Shown here piece after piece: positions 8,044 through 16,833 of a DNA stretch of 42,875 nt (position 1 is its first letter; every line of letters starts with the position of its first letter). Position numbers and translations under genes: made by a program. The stretch lies in the NCBI RefSeq assembly GCF_000184945.1, contig NZ_GL586311.1, positions 1,333,903 to 1,376,777 on the forward strand. The letters run 5' to 3'. The notes under the pieces were generated by a model, which saw only the letters and a list, made by a program, of their open reading frames with translations, did no database searches and was not told where the DNA came from. The stretch comes from Segatella buccae ATCC 33574. GTDB lineage: Bacteria > Bacteroidota > Bacteroidia > Bacteroidales > Bacteroidaceae.

Positions 8044-9165
8044 TTATTCTTCAGTCTTGTCGGCAGTGTCTTTCACCTTCATCGGCCCGCGCACCTTGTC
8101 TTTAGCCGAAAGGCCTTTCTTGATCTCAATGTTGATGCCGTCACTCAAGCCCGTGACTACTTTTCGACGCTCGTAGATAGGCTTGTCGGCACTGCCCTTG
8201 ACGAGATAGACAAACGTGTCGTTGCCACTAAACTCGATGGCACTCTCGGGCACCGTGAGCACATGGGTGGCCGATGCCAGCACGATTTCGGCATTGGCAC
8301 TATATCCGCTGCGTATCTCGTTGCCTTTGAGCACATGCACGGCCGCCTTGATTTCAAACTGGTTGGCTCCGTTACTCTCCACGGCTTTCGGCGAAATGTA
8401 TTCCAAGGCCGCCTGAAAATGGATGTTCTGCAAGGCACCGATGGTGATTTTCATGGGCATACCCGTCACAAGACGGCCCACTTCGGTCTCGTCGATATTG
8501 CCACGGAATATCAAGTCGCCCATATTGGCCACAGTGGCGATGGTGGTACCGTCGTTGAAAGTGTTGCTGAGGATGACCGTATTGCCCACCTTCACGGGCA
8601 CATTGAGGATGAGGCCGCTGATGGTGGAGCGGATGAGTGTGGAACTGCCCGTGGCATTGCTGCTCGACACACCGTCGCGCACCACTTGCAGGTTGTCGGC
8701 CGCGGCAGACACCTCCTCACGCGCCTGATTGTAGCGCTGGCGTATCTGGTCGTACTCGTCGGCCGAAACGAGCCCCTTGTCGAAGAGTTCCTTTTCCCGC
8801 GAATAGTCGGTCTTGGCCTGCTTGACATTGATGCCGGCCAACCGCACACGCGCTTCAGCAGCCGAGAGCTGCCCCATGTCGGGTATCACCTTGACCCGGG
8901 CGATGACCTCTCCGGCAGTGACCATCTGCCCGGCCTCCTTGTAGAGGTGGGTGATGATGCCGGAAATCTGCGGTTTCACGTTCACTTCGTTTCGTGGTTC
9001 TATCTTTCCCGTGACGACAGTCGTCTTCCGCAAGTCTCTCACTGTCGGCACAAACTCTTCATACTCCACCGGTTTCGGCTGCGACTGAATCCAGAGAAAC
9101 ACGAACGTTCCGATAAAAATCAGGGCGATCACGCCCGCAACAATCATTTTAAAATACTTCTTCAT
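8044..9165 (-). CDS. HlyD/MacA-type periplasmic adaptor subunit
   Basis: A 373-aa membrane-fusion protein of a tripartite efflux or secretion system. One N-terminal membrane helix (about 7-28) anchors it in the inner membrane. Then come a lipoyl-like half-motif (VTGKIEPRNEVNVKPQISG), a helical hairpin (about 90-165, rich in charged heptad-like sequence), the second lipoyl half, and the beta-barrel and membrane-proximal domains. The start at ATG 9165 is chosen over the upstream TTG at 9186 because it places charged MKKYFK directly before the helix. It follows two MacB-like permeases and an ATPase on the same strand, which fits a MacAB-type pump. No TolC-like outer-membrane gene is in the window. 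Substrate unknown. Confidence 0.9.
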   Translation of the reverse strand: MKKYFKMIVAGVIALIFIGTFVFLWIQSQPKPVEYEEFVPTVRDLRKTTVVTGKIEPRNEVNVKPQISGIITHLYKEAGQMVTAGEVIARVKVIPDMGQLSAAEARVRLAGINVKQAKTDYSREKELFDKGLVSADEYDQIRQRYNQAREEVSAAADNLQVVRDGVSSSNATGSSTLIRSTISGLILNVPVKVGNTVILSNTFNDGTTIATVANMGDLIFRGNIDETEVGRLVTGMPMKITIGALQNIHFQAALEYISPKAVESNGANQFEIKAAVHVLKGNEIRSGYSANAEIVLASATHVLTVPESAIEFSGNDTFVYLVKGSADKPIYERRKVVTGLSDGINIEIKKGLSAKDKVRGPMKVKDTADKTEE

Positions 9166-9286
9166 AAGCCTTCCCCGGCCCTTCAAGCGAAGGGAGTGCC
9201 CACGGGGTGTTTGCTCGGCACATTGGTTATAGATAATTTTAATTCTTTCTCAGTCGGGAGGGAGGGCGCATAGAGGCCCTTCCTGC

Positions 9287-10531
9287 TCACTCGTCTCTCA
9301 TCGCATCGACAGGTTTGATGCTCATGGCACGGGCGGCAGGGGCCACCCCGGCAAGTACTCCGAGCACGCTCAGCAGCGTGGCAGCCCCCAAGGCCGTCCA
9401 GAACGTCACCTGATAGTGGGCCGTGATGATGCCATCGGTGGTATTGGCCAACTGTAAAAATTGCAGGATGATGACAGCAAAGAGGATGCCGCTCATTCCG
9501 GCTACGGCCGTGAGCACAAGACTCTCGGCGATGATTTGTGAGAGTATCATGCGCGGCGTGGCCCCGATGGCGCGACGTATTCCGATCTCGGTGGTGCGCT
9601 CACGCACGGTGACCATCATGATGTTCGACACACCGATGGCTCCGGCCAGCAGCGTCCCGATGCCCACCAGCCATATCAGGAAGTTGACACCGGTGAAGAG
9701 ATTGTCCATCATGCCGAAGAGCACCTCGGTGTTGAACACGGTGATGCCTTTCTCGTCGGTGGGGTCTATCGTGTGGGAACGGGCGATGACCTCACGCATG
9801 TCGGCGGTGATGTCACTGATTTTCACGCCCGGACGGGCCGTGACGCACATCAGATGCACCGTGTCGCCAAGATTGTAGGTCTGCTGCATGAGCGTGAGTG
9901 GAATGGAGACAGCCTCCTCGGCACGCCCGTTGATGTTCATGTTGCCAGCACTGTAGTCCACTCCCACCACGGAATAGTAGGTGGAGTCGAGGCGAATCAT
10001 CTGCCCACAAGGATCTCCTCCGCCGGGGAAGAGGGTTTTATACACCTTTTTGCCCAGCACACATACCTTGCGATGCTGGCGAATGTCCATCTCGTTGAGA
10101 TAGCGGCCAAAATACATTTTTGGGGTCTCCACTTTCATGTAGTCGGGCAAAAGGCCCTTCACATTGCAGTTGCTCTTCTTGTCGCCGAACACAGCCGTGG
10201 TGCCCCAGTGCGAGAGCATGGGCGACACCACATCCAACCCCGGCACTTGTTGCTTCAACCGGTCGATGTCATGATACACCATGCTCCACTGCCGTCCTTT
10301 CCTGAATCCCTTGTAGGGCTTGGTGGTGGGCTGCCCGAAGATGATGGCACTGTTGGTTGCAAAGCCTGCAAAGTTGTTGGAAAGGGTCTCGTTGAGCCCC
10401 CGCCCGCTGCCGATGAGGGCCACGAGCATGAACACGCCCCAGAACACGCCGAACCCGGTGAGGAACGAACGGCTCTTGTTGCGCGTCAGCGTGTCAAGGA
10501 TTTCGCGATATGTGTCGATGTCTATCTTCAA
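9287..10531 (-). CDS. MacB/FtsX-like ABC transporter permease (second copy)
   Basis: A 414-aa permease with the MacB layout: N-terminal helix after RNKSRSFLTGFGVFWGVFML, a large periplasmic MacB_PCD domain (about 45-275), then three membrane helices and the coupling motif VRERTTEIGIRRAIGATPRMI, ending in PAARAMSIKPVDAMRDE. The first codon appears to be TTG (10529-10531); no ATG or GTG is available upstream before an in-frame stop, and a later start would remove the conserved N-terminus. It likely forms a heterodimer with the permease at 10579-11838. It is 121 bp from the adaptor gene downstream. Confidence 0.9.
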   Translation of the reverse strand: MKIDIDTYREILDTLTRNKSRSFLTGFGVFWGVFMLVALIGSGRGLNETLSNNFAGFATNSAIIFGQPTTKPYKGFRKGRQWSMVYHDIDRLKQQVPGLDVVSPMLSHWGTTAVFGDKKSNCNVKGLLPDYMKVETPKMYFGRYLNEMDIRQHRKVCVLGKKVYKTLFPGGGDPCGQMIRLDSTYYSVVGVDYSAGNMNINGRAEEAVSIPLTLMQQTYNLGDTVHLMCVTARPGVKISDITADMREVIARSHTIDPTDEKGITVFNTEVLFGMMDNLFTGVNFLIWLVGIGTLLAGAIGVSNIMMVTVRERTTEIGIRRAIGATPRMILSQIIAESLVLTAVAGMSGILFAVIILQFLQLANTTDGIITAHYQVTFWTALGAATLLSVLGVLAGVAPAARAMSIKPVDAMRDE

Positions 10532-10578
10532 TGCTGTTGACTGTTTGATGGGAAGTTAGGGGATTCAGTTTTGATTGT

Positions 10579-11838
10579 TCACTCGGATCTAAGTGCCTCT
10601 ATCGGACGTATGCGGGCTGCCTTGCGGGCCGGGACAAGACCGGCCAGTGTGCCGGCCAAGATCATCACCAACGTGGCTTCGAGGCACACGCCGATGCCCA
10701 CGGTGGGGTTGACAAACATCGTGGCGGTGAACAGTCCGGTGTTCACTTGTTCGTGGCCGATTGTGGCATCCATGTATTGATTGGCTGCCACGCCGAGCAA
10801 CATGCCGATATAGCCGAAGAGGGTGGTGATAATGACGCTCTCTATGATGATGAGTCGGAGAATGGAAGCGGGTTTGGCACCGATGGCTTTGCGGATGCCG
10901 AACTCACGGGTGCGCTCCTTCACGGTGATGAGCATAATGTTGCTCACACCCACAATGCCGCTAAGGAGCGTGAAAAGTCCGATCACCCAGAGGGCTGTCC
11001 GGAGGATACTCATGCCCTGTTCCATCTGCATGTTCTGCGTGAAGCGGTTCCACACCCACACGGCTTCCTCATCGTCGGGGGCCGCCCGGTGGTTCTTGTT
11101 CAGCCGGGCCTTGTATTGCTTTTCGAAGTTCTCGTTGTTTTGCTCGGTCTGCAGGCCGTGGAAAGTGAATTCGATGTTCCCGACATCGTCACCGCGGTTG
11201 TACATCGTGCGTAGTGTCGTGAAAGCCGTATAGAATTCGTTGCCCATACCGCTCTGGTCGTTCTTGTAGATGCCCACCACCTGAAAGGCGATGTCGCCCA
11301 CTTTGACATAGCAGCCCACCAGACGGGAAAGGTCGCCCGCAAAGAGTTCTTTAGCCTGATTGTCGCTGACAACGAGCACTTTGCGTGTCTGCTGCAAGTC
11401 CACTTGATTGATAAAACGACCGTGGAGCATCTCTATCTTGTTGATTTCATCCGCATTGGGATACACTCCATAGAGCGTTCCGGAAATGTAGTTCTCACCG
11501 TAGCTGACAGTCATACCGCCCTGATGGAGTTGCGCCCCCACCTCGTCTACATGCTGCCCGAAGTCGTGGGCGGTGATTTGCAGGTCGCGGTCGTTGAGGG
11601 CTATGGGGCGGCCTTCCTTCAGTCCGTCATACGCTTTGGCCGTCTGTCCGCCACCCACCATCATCGAATTGGCCATGAAGCGGTCGGTATTTTGGAGTTG
11701 GGCGTTGATGAGCCCATTGCCGGCACCAAGCAGGAAGATGAGCATAAAGATGCCCCAAGCCACGGCAAACCCCGTGAGGGCCGTGCGTAGCTTGTTGCGC
11801 TTGGCGGTGCTCCATATCTCATTGATGATATCTCTCAT
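10579..11838 (-). CDS. MacB/FtsX-like ABC transporter permease (first copy)
   Basis: A 419-aa permease of the same family as its downstream neighbour but clearly diverged. It opens with EIWSTAKRNKLRTALTGFAVAWGIFML, has a periplasmic domain (about 45-280), three C-terminal helices and the motif VKERTREFGIRKAIGAKPASI, and ends ARKAARIRPIEALRSE. In this family the permease does not move substrate through the membrane but drives conformational change in the periplasm by ATP hydrolysis. The ATPase gene lies 60 bp upstream. Two different permeases with one ATPase suggest a heterodimeric core. Confidence 0.9.
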   Translation of the reverse strand: MRDIINEIWSTAKRNKLRTALTGFAVAWGIFMLIFLLGAGNGLINAQLQNTDRFMANSMMVGGGQTAKAYDGLKEGRPIALNDRDLQITAHDFGQHVDEVGAQLHQGGMTVSYGENYISGTLYGVYPNADEINKIEMLHGRFINQVDLQQTRKVLVVSDNQAKELFAGDLSRLVGCYVKVGDIAFQVVGIYKNDQSGMGNEFYTAFTTLRTMYNRGDDVGNIEFTFHGLQTEQNNENFEKQYKARLNKNHRAAPDDEEAVWVWNRFTQNMQMEQGMSILRTALWVIGLFTLLSGIVGVSNIMLITVKERTREFGIRKAIGAKPASILRLIIIESVIITTLFGYIGMLLGVAANQYMDATIGHEQVNTGLFTATMFVNPTVGIGVCLEATLVMILAGTLAGLVPARKAARIRPIEALRSE

Positions 11839-11898
11839 GATGCAAAGTGTCTCGTTGTGGGCGTGTTCAAATATTGTTGGGGCATGACTTGACGGGGA

Positions 11899-12618
11899 TC
11901 ACTTCATCACGCCGTCAATGCCAAACGGGCCGGCGTGGTGGTCGAAGTTGTCTTCGATGCTCCCGATGAGCCCGTCCTTGATGTGAATGATTTTGTTGGT
12001 CTCGTTGGCCACACCACTCTCATGGGTCACCACGACGATGGTTTTATGGTCTTCCCGGTTGAGTTGCTTGAGCAGTTGCATCACCTCCACACTCGTCTTG
12101 GAGTCGAGTGCGCCTGTAGGTTCGTCGGCCAGAATGATTTGTGGGTGAGTGATGAGTGCCCGGGCTATGGCCACGCGCTGCTTCTGTCCGCCCGACATCT
12201 CGTTGGGGTAGTGGTCAGCCCACTGCGCCAGTCCCAACCGGTCGAGATAGTCCATAGCCAACTGATGGCGCTTGCGCCGCCCCACTCCTTGGTAGAAAAG
12301 CGGAAGTTCCACGTTCTCCACCGCCGTCTTGAAACCGATGAGGTTGAACGACTGGAAGATGAACCCTATCAAGCGGTTACGGTATTCGGCGGCCCGACGC
12401 TCACTCAAGTCCTTGATGAGCGTGCCGGCAAGGGTGTATTCGCCCGAGTCGTAATTGTCGAGAATGCCTAATATATTTAATAAGGTGGATTTGCCGGAAC
12501 CCGAGGCTCCCATGATGGAGACGAATTCGCCTTCTTCAATGTCGAGACTGATGCCTTTGAGTACGTGCAAAGGCTGGGCTCCGAAATAGGTCTTGTTGAT
12601 ATCGTGTAGATGTATCAT
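11899..12618 (-). CDS. MacB/LolD-type ABC transporter ATP-binding protein
   Basis: A 239-aa nucleotide-binding protein. Walker A is GASGSGKST (about 36-44), the signature is MSGGQKQRVAIARAL, and Walker B is IILADEPTGALD with the extended MacB/LolD-type TGALDSKTS. The H-loop is VVVTHE. It would energise the two permeases encoded just downstream, and with the HlyD adaptor form a MacAB-like exporter. Its C-terminal extension (HHAGPFGIDGVMK) is short and unremarkable. Confidence 0.93.
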   Translation of the reverse strand: MIHLHDINKTYFGAQPLHVLKGISLDIEEGEFVSIMGASGSGKSTLLNILGILDNYDSGEYTLAGTLIKDLSERRAAEYRNRLIGFIFQSFNLIGFKTAVENVELPLFYQGVGRRKRHQLAMDYLDRLGLAQWADHYPNEMSGGQKQRVAIARALITHPQIILADEPTGALDSKTSVEVMQLLKQLNREDHKTIVVVTHESGVANETNKIIHIKDGLIGSIEDNFDHHAGPFGIDGVMK

Positions 12619-12730
12619 CGCTTGTTAGACGCTTCTGCCGAACGGAAAGTTGCATACGGCAGACAAAAAACGCATTTGCCGCATGGAGCCGAGGTTGCTC
12701 ACAGACTCATGTCTCTCCGGTTGTCGGTCT

Positions 12731-14524
12731 TCATGTTTTTTCTATTCTTAATGTTCCGTCGCAATAGTCGACCACTGCAGGCCGGTGGGTGATGAAGATG
12801 ATGGTCTTGTCGTGACCGGCCAGAATATTGTGCAGCAACTGCCGCTCGGTTTCGGGGTCGAGCGCACTCGTGGCCTCGTCGAAGAGCATGATGCTGCGAT
12901 TGCGCAACAGACTGCGGGCGATGGCAATGCGCTGGGCCTGCCCTTCACTCAGGCCTCCGCCCTGCTCGGAGCAGAGGGTGTCGAGACCGTCGGGTAGGGA
13001 AAACACAAAGTCGGCACAACTCAACTCCAAAGCCTCGTGCATCTCTTCATCGGTGGCCGTGAGTTTGCCGAGTCGCAAGTTGTCGCGTATGCTGCCACTC
13101 ATCAGGGTGTTGCCTTGCGGCACATAGACAAAGTTGCAACGGTGACGGGGGATGAGGGGCTGGATAAAGGGAGTTGGAGCCGATCCCGACTGGTGGCGGC
13201 CATTGCCGCGATGCTTACCCGATGACTTGGCATGTCGTTTCTTCGAAGACTGGCGTGTCCGTTGGTCGTGGTGGCAGAGACGGTCGGCCTCGCTGTAAAT
13301 CTCCACTCTGCCGCTCTGCGGCTTGATCAATGCCAACAGCAGACGAATGAGGGTAGTTTTTCCGGCTCCGGTCTCCCCGAGGATGGCCGTACAGGACCCG
13401 GGACGGAAGTCGAAAGAGAGTCCACTGATGACATTGCCGTCTTGTGCCGTATAAGCATAACTGACATTCGTAAGCCTCAAACCACAGGGGGCACTGACCT
13501 CTATGGGATCGTCAAGCTCTTCGAGCGGGTTCTCTTCCAGTTCCATGAGGCGTTCGGCAGCCGTGAACACGCTCACGAAAGCCGGCACGAGTTTGGTCAG
13601 ATTGCGGGCCGGCCCCTGTATTTTGCTCACCAGCTGGAGGAAAGCCGTCATACCGCCAAAGGTCAGTGTGCCGGCGCTCATGCGTAGGGCTGCCCAGAGA
13701 AAAGCAACAAGATAGCCCAGAGCAAAACCGAAATTGAGAATGAGATTGCTGAAAACGCTGAACAGTGTGCGCCTCACTACGTTGTGGCGCAATTCACTTT
13801 GGGTGTTTTCCAAGCGATCCACCATTGCCGAATCGCTTTCCAGCGTCTTGATAAGCATACGATGCTGAATGGTTTCCTGTAACACGCTTTGCACTTTGGA
13901 GTCGGAATCGCGCACCTGCCGGGTGAGTTTGCGCATCTGCCCCACGTAGATCTTGCTCACGGCCACGAATATCGGGATGATGGCTATGATGACAAAGGCC
14001 AACAACTTGTCCATCGAAAACAGATAAAAGAACGCTCCGAGAAACATGGCTACCACACTCAGCGAGTTGGGAATGACTTCCGTGAGAAAGTCTACAACGT
14101 TGTTGACATCAAATTCCAGCCGGTTGAGCACATCACCCGAATGCCTCATCTCCTTGCCGTGCCACTCCGACCGCAGGATGCGGTCGAGCATGCGTTGTTG
14201 CATACGGTTTTGGGCCTTGATGCCCAACAGGTTTTTAATCCAGATGGCCGACACGCTGAGGGAGAAATCAAGCAGTATCAGCCCCCCCATGAGGGCCACG
14301 GCCCAGTAGACGTCGCCCTCCACAGCCCCCGAAGCCACATCGATGGCACGTTTCACGGCCCACACTTGGGCCAGACTCACACCCACAGAAAGCAGCCCGA
14401 CAAGCGCATTGAGCACTGCCTGTAACTGATTGCCACGCCAAGCCCGCCACAACCATTTGAGAATGATTCCGGCCGGATATTTCGATTCCGGTATTTTGAG
14501 AAGACTCTTTATTCTCATTTCCAT
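12731..14524 (-). CDS. ABC exporter, fused membrane and ATPase domains
   Basis: About 597 aa, starting at ATG 14524 (or 14518); the longer frame would overlap the NAD kinase gene and adds nothing recognisable. The N-terminal half has six membrane helices of the type I exporter fold. The C-terminal half is an ATPase with Walker A GETGAGKTT (about 381-389), Q-loop VYVPQGN, signature LSEGQAQRIAIAR (Glu instead of the usual second Gly) and Walker B IMLFDEATSALD. Between Walker A and the Q-loop (about 411-460) lies a low-complexity insertion rich in His, Lys, Arg, Ser and Gly (CHHDQRTRQSSKKRHAKSSG and on), not expected in this fold. It likely works as a homodimer. Substrate unknown. It follows nadK by 38 bp. 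Confidence 0.9.
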   Translation of the reverse strand: MEMRIKSLLKIPESKYPAGIILKWLWRAWRGNQLQAVLNALVGLLSVGVSLAQVWAVKRAIDVASGAVEGDVYWAVALMGGLILLDFSLSVSAIWIKNLLGIKAQNRMQQRMLDRILRSEWHGKEMRHSGDVLNRLEFDVNNVVDFLTEVIPNSLSVVAMFLGAFFYLFSMDKLLAFVIIAIIPIFVAVSKIYVGQMRKLTRQVRDSDSKVQSVLQETIQHRMLIKTLESDSAMVDRLENTQSELRHNVVRRTLFSVFSNLILNFGFALGYLVAFLWAALRMSAGTLTFGGMTAFLQLVSKIQGPARNLTKLVPAFVSVFTAAERLMELEENPLEELDDPIEVSAPCGLRLTNVSYAYTAQDGNVISGLSFDFRPGSCTAILGETGAGKTTLIRLLLALIKPQSGRVEIYSEADRLCHHDQRTRQSSKKRHAKSSGKHRGNGRHQSGSAPTPFIQPLIPRHRCNFVYVPQGNTLMSGSIRDNLRLGKLTATDEEMHEALELSCADFVFSLPDGLDTLCSEQGGGLSEGQAQRIAIARSLLRNRSIMLFDEATSALDPETERQLLHNILAGHDKTIIFITHRPAVVDYCDGTLRIEKT

Positions 14525-14562
14525 CCTTACATAACTGCCATTCACGTTTACGGCAGGCCCGT

Positions 14563-15393
14563 TTATTTCTGCCGTGTATCGGCCCCCCACATCAGTTTCT
14601 CACGCAAGGTGGAGAAATAACGCCGGTTGCACAGCCTCACGATCTTGATTTTATAAGGGGCTTTGCGTATGGTGAGATGCGTGCCTTCGGCCATTTTCTC
14701 GCTTCGGCCGTCAATAGCCACGAGGAAATTGTGGCTGCGCGACTCTACATCGAGGGTGATGACCGATGTGTCGTTGAGCACCACCGGACGTATGTTCAGA
14801 CTGTGTGGGGCCACCGGAGTGATGCAGAGGCTGCCACTTTGTGGGGCGATGATGGGGCCGCCGTTACTCAAATTGTAGGCCGTGCTGCCCGTCGGGGTAG
14901 CCACGATCAGTCCGTCAGCTTGATAGTTGACCAAGAAATCGCCATTCACGTAAGTGCGAATGGAAATCATCGAAGCCGAATCGCGCTTCAACACGGCAAT
15001 GTCGTTGAGAGCCACAGGATTGCCCTGCACCGGTTCGCAGTCGCTCTCCACCTGTATGGGTGTGTGGTCTTCTATCACGTAGTCGCCGGCAAACACCTTG
15101 TCAAGCGTCTCTTCTATCTCTCTCGGCAAAACATCGGCCAGAAATCCAAGCCGCCCCATGTTGACTCCGATAATGGGTATCTCTCTGCCCCCCACTCTGC
15201 CGGCAGCTTTAAGAAGCGTTCCGTCGCCTCCCATCGAAATCACATAGTCCGGATTCCCCAAATCGACAGGCTCCACCTGGGCCTCTGCCCCACGCTTCAT
15301 TAAGTAGCTCAAGATGCGCTCCACGTAGAGGATGATTTCCTGCTTCTTATAGTCGTTGCCGAAAATGGCGAATTTCAACTTACGGTCTGACAT
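14563..15393 (-). CDS. nadK: NAD kinase
   Basis: A 276-aa cytoplasmic enzyme that phosphorylates NAD to NADP. The hallmark GGDGT is present ([14 protein letters not shown]), as are the second conserved motif ([10 protein letters not shown]) and the glycine-rich [16 protein letters not shown]. The start at ATG 15393 ([12 protein letters not shown]) is chosen because it matches the family N-terminus; the longer TTG-initiated frame would run through the promoter palindrome at 15421-15436. It is divergent from the DJ-1/PfpI gene and shares with it a palindromic -7 region. The ABC exporter gene follows closely and may be cotranscribed. Confidence 0.95.
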   Translation of the reverse strand: MSDRKLKFAIFGNDYKKQEIILYVERILSYLMKRGAEAQVEPVDLGNPDYVISMGGDGTLLKAAGRVGGREIPIIGVNMGRLGFLADVLPREIEETLDKVFAGDYVIEDHTPIQVESDCEPVQGNPVALNDIAVLKRDSASMISIRTYVNGDFLVNYQADGLIVATPTGSTAYNLSNGGPIIAPQSGSLCITPVAPHSLNIRPVVLNDTSVITLDVESRSHNFLVAIDGRSEKMAEGTHLTIRKAPYKIKIVRLCNRRYFSTLREKLMWGADTRQK

Positions 15394-15396
15394 AAA

Positions 15397-15449
15397 TTTT
15401 GCCGTTTCAATTATTTTTCTTACATTTGCAAATGTAGCGAAATATTTCG
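15397..15449. promoter_or_regulatory. Divergent nadK / DJ-1 promoter made of palindromes
   Basis: On the plus strand TTTTG (15397-15401), 19 bp, then TACATTTG (15421-15428) is a textbook Bacteroidetes promoter. The sequence TACATTTGCAAATGTA (15421-15436) is a perfect 16-bp palindrome, so an identical TACATTTG box faces nadK on the minus strand (15436-15429). A second perfect palindrome, CGAAATATTTCG (15438-15449), follows. The minus-strand -33 is weak. Confidence 0.7.
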
Positions 15450-15476
15450 TAAACCGGTGTTTTTTATTCAATTATT

Positions 15477-16043
15477 ATGGCAAAAGTATATGAATTTCTT
15501 GCAAATGGCTTCGAGGAAATCGAAGGTTTGGCACCTGTAGACATCCTCCGCAGAGGGGGCGTAGAGATCAAGACGGTGAGCATCACAGGGTCGGAATGGG
15601 TGGAAACCTCGCACGGCGTGACCTTGAAAGCCGACTTGAAATTTGAAGATATCGCCGACTTCGACGATGCCGACATGCTGCTGTTGCCCGGCGGTATGCC
15701 CGGGTCTACAAATCTGAAAGCCCACGAGGGGGTGTGTCAAGCCCTGCTCAAGCAACATGCCGCAGGCAAGCGCATCGGTGCCATTTGCGCCGCGCCACTC
15801 GTACTTGGCAGTCTCGGTCTGCTCAAAGGCAGAAAAGCCACTTGCTATCCGGGCTTTGAAAAATATCTCGACGGTGCAGAATACACGGCCGAACTGGTGG
15901 AGGAAGACGGCAATATCACCACAGGTAAAGGTCCGGCGGCCTCATTCCCTTACGCTTACCGCATTCTAAGCTACTTCGCCGGGGAGGAAACTGCAAAGGA
16001 AGTGCAGCAAGGCATGATGTACCAATACCTCGTGGAGAAATAG
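15477..16043 (+). CDS. DJ-1/PfpI family protein (ThiJ/YajL-like)
   Basis: A 188-aa protein of the DJ-1 superfamily. It has the conserved Glu region (GFEEIEGLAPVDILRRGG), the LLLPGGMPG loop and the nucleophile elbow IGAICAAPLVLG with the reactive Cys. The order and spacing match the YajL/DJ-1 branch, which is linked to protection from oxidative and carbonyl stress; the exact activity is debated. It is divergent from nadK through a shared promoter. A hairpin (16078-16102) separates it from ispD. Confidence 0.93.
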   Translation: MAKVYEFLANGFEEIEGLAPVDILRRGGVEIKTVSITGSEWVETSHGVTLKADLKFEDIADFDDADMLLLPGGMPGSTNLKAHEGVCQALLKQHAAGKRIGAICAAPLVLGSLGLLKGRKATCYPGFEKYLDGAEYTAELVEEDGNITTGKGPAASFPYAYRILSYFAGEETAKEVQQGMMYQYLVEK

Positions 16044-16077
16044 CAACACCTCTCAAGGGGCATTTTCAGGAATCTTT

Positions 16078-16102
16078 CTCCCGTAACCATCAGTTGCGGG
16101 AG
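16078..16102 (+). terminator. Hairpin between DJ-1 gene and ispD
   Basis: CTCCCGTAAC (16078-16087) pairs with GTTGCGGGAG (16093-16102) with one T-G pair and loop CATCA. There is no T-run after it, so it may be a weak terminator or an mRNA processing or leader structure 25 nt before the ispD start. Confidence 0.45.
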
Positions 16103-16127
16103 GGAATCATTTAAACCCAAACAAACA

Positions 16128-16805
16128 GTGGACTACGTTATCATCGTCGCCGGCGGAAAAGGACTCCGCATGGGGGCGGACATTCCCAAGCAGTTTCTGC
16201 CTATTGGCGGAAAGCCCGTCTTGATGCGCACCATCGAACGCTTCAGGGAGTATCGGCGCGACCTGAGCATCATACTCGTGCTGCCGGAAGCGCAGCAGGC
16301 CTATTGGAAGGAGCTTTGCACGGAATACGGGTTCGACATTCCCCACCGCCTTGCAAATGGTGGCAGCACGCGTTTTGAATCGTCCAAAAACGGCATAGCA
16401 GCCATTCCCAAGGGGGAAGAGGGCTTCGTGGCCATCCACGACGGGGTGCGCCCGTTCGTGTCGACAGACACCATCGCCCGGTGCTTCGAGGCAGTGGAAG
16501 AAAGTTATGCCGTCATTCCGGTGATGCCGGTGACCGACACTTTGAGATACATCGACCGACAGGGTGGCGGCAAAAACGTGCTGCGCTCTGACTATCGCAC
16601 GGTGCAGACACCGCAGGTGTTCGACCTCGCGCTGCTCCGCCGGGCTTTTGGCCGGCCTTATCAAGACTCTTTCACCGATGATGCTTCGGTCGTGGAGAGT
16701 CTCGGATGCCCCGTTGCCATGGTGGAGGGCAACCGTGAGAACATCAAGATCACCACTCCTTTCGACATGGCCGTGGCCGAAACATTACTGAAAGACGGCC
16801 GATAA
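16128..16805 (+). CDS. ispD: 2-C-methyl-D-erythritol 4-phosphate cytidylyltransferase
   Basis: A 225-aa enzyme of the MEP isoprenoid pathway that joins CTP and MEP to make CDP-ME. The N-terminal signature AGGKGLRMG followed by [13 protein letters not shown] binds [11 protein letters not shown] and the C-terminal FTDDASVVE and [13 protein letters not shown] motifs are the family hallmarks. The start codon is GTG (16128), giving [12 protein letters not shown], which matches the usual N-terminus; no ATG is placed suitably. RecG follows after 28 bp and is probably cotranscribed. Confidence 0.95.
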   Translation: MDYVIIVAGGKGLRMGADIPKQFLPIGGKPVLMRTIERFREYRRDLSIILVLPEAQQAYWKELCTEYGFDIPHRLANGGSTRFESSKNGIAAIPKGEEGFVAIHDGVRPFVSTDTIARCFEAVEESYAVIPVMPVTDTLRYIDRQGGGKNVLRSDYRTVQTPQVFDLALLRRAFGRPYQDSFTDDASVVESLGCPVAMVEGNRENIKITTPFDMAVAETLLKDGR

Positions 16806-16833
16806 GCACTTTTTTCACCTTATATTATACAGA

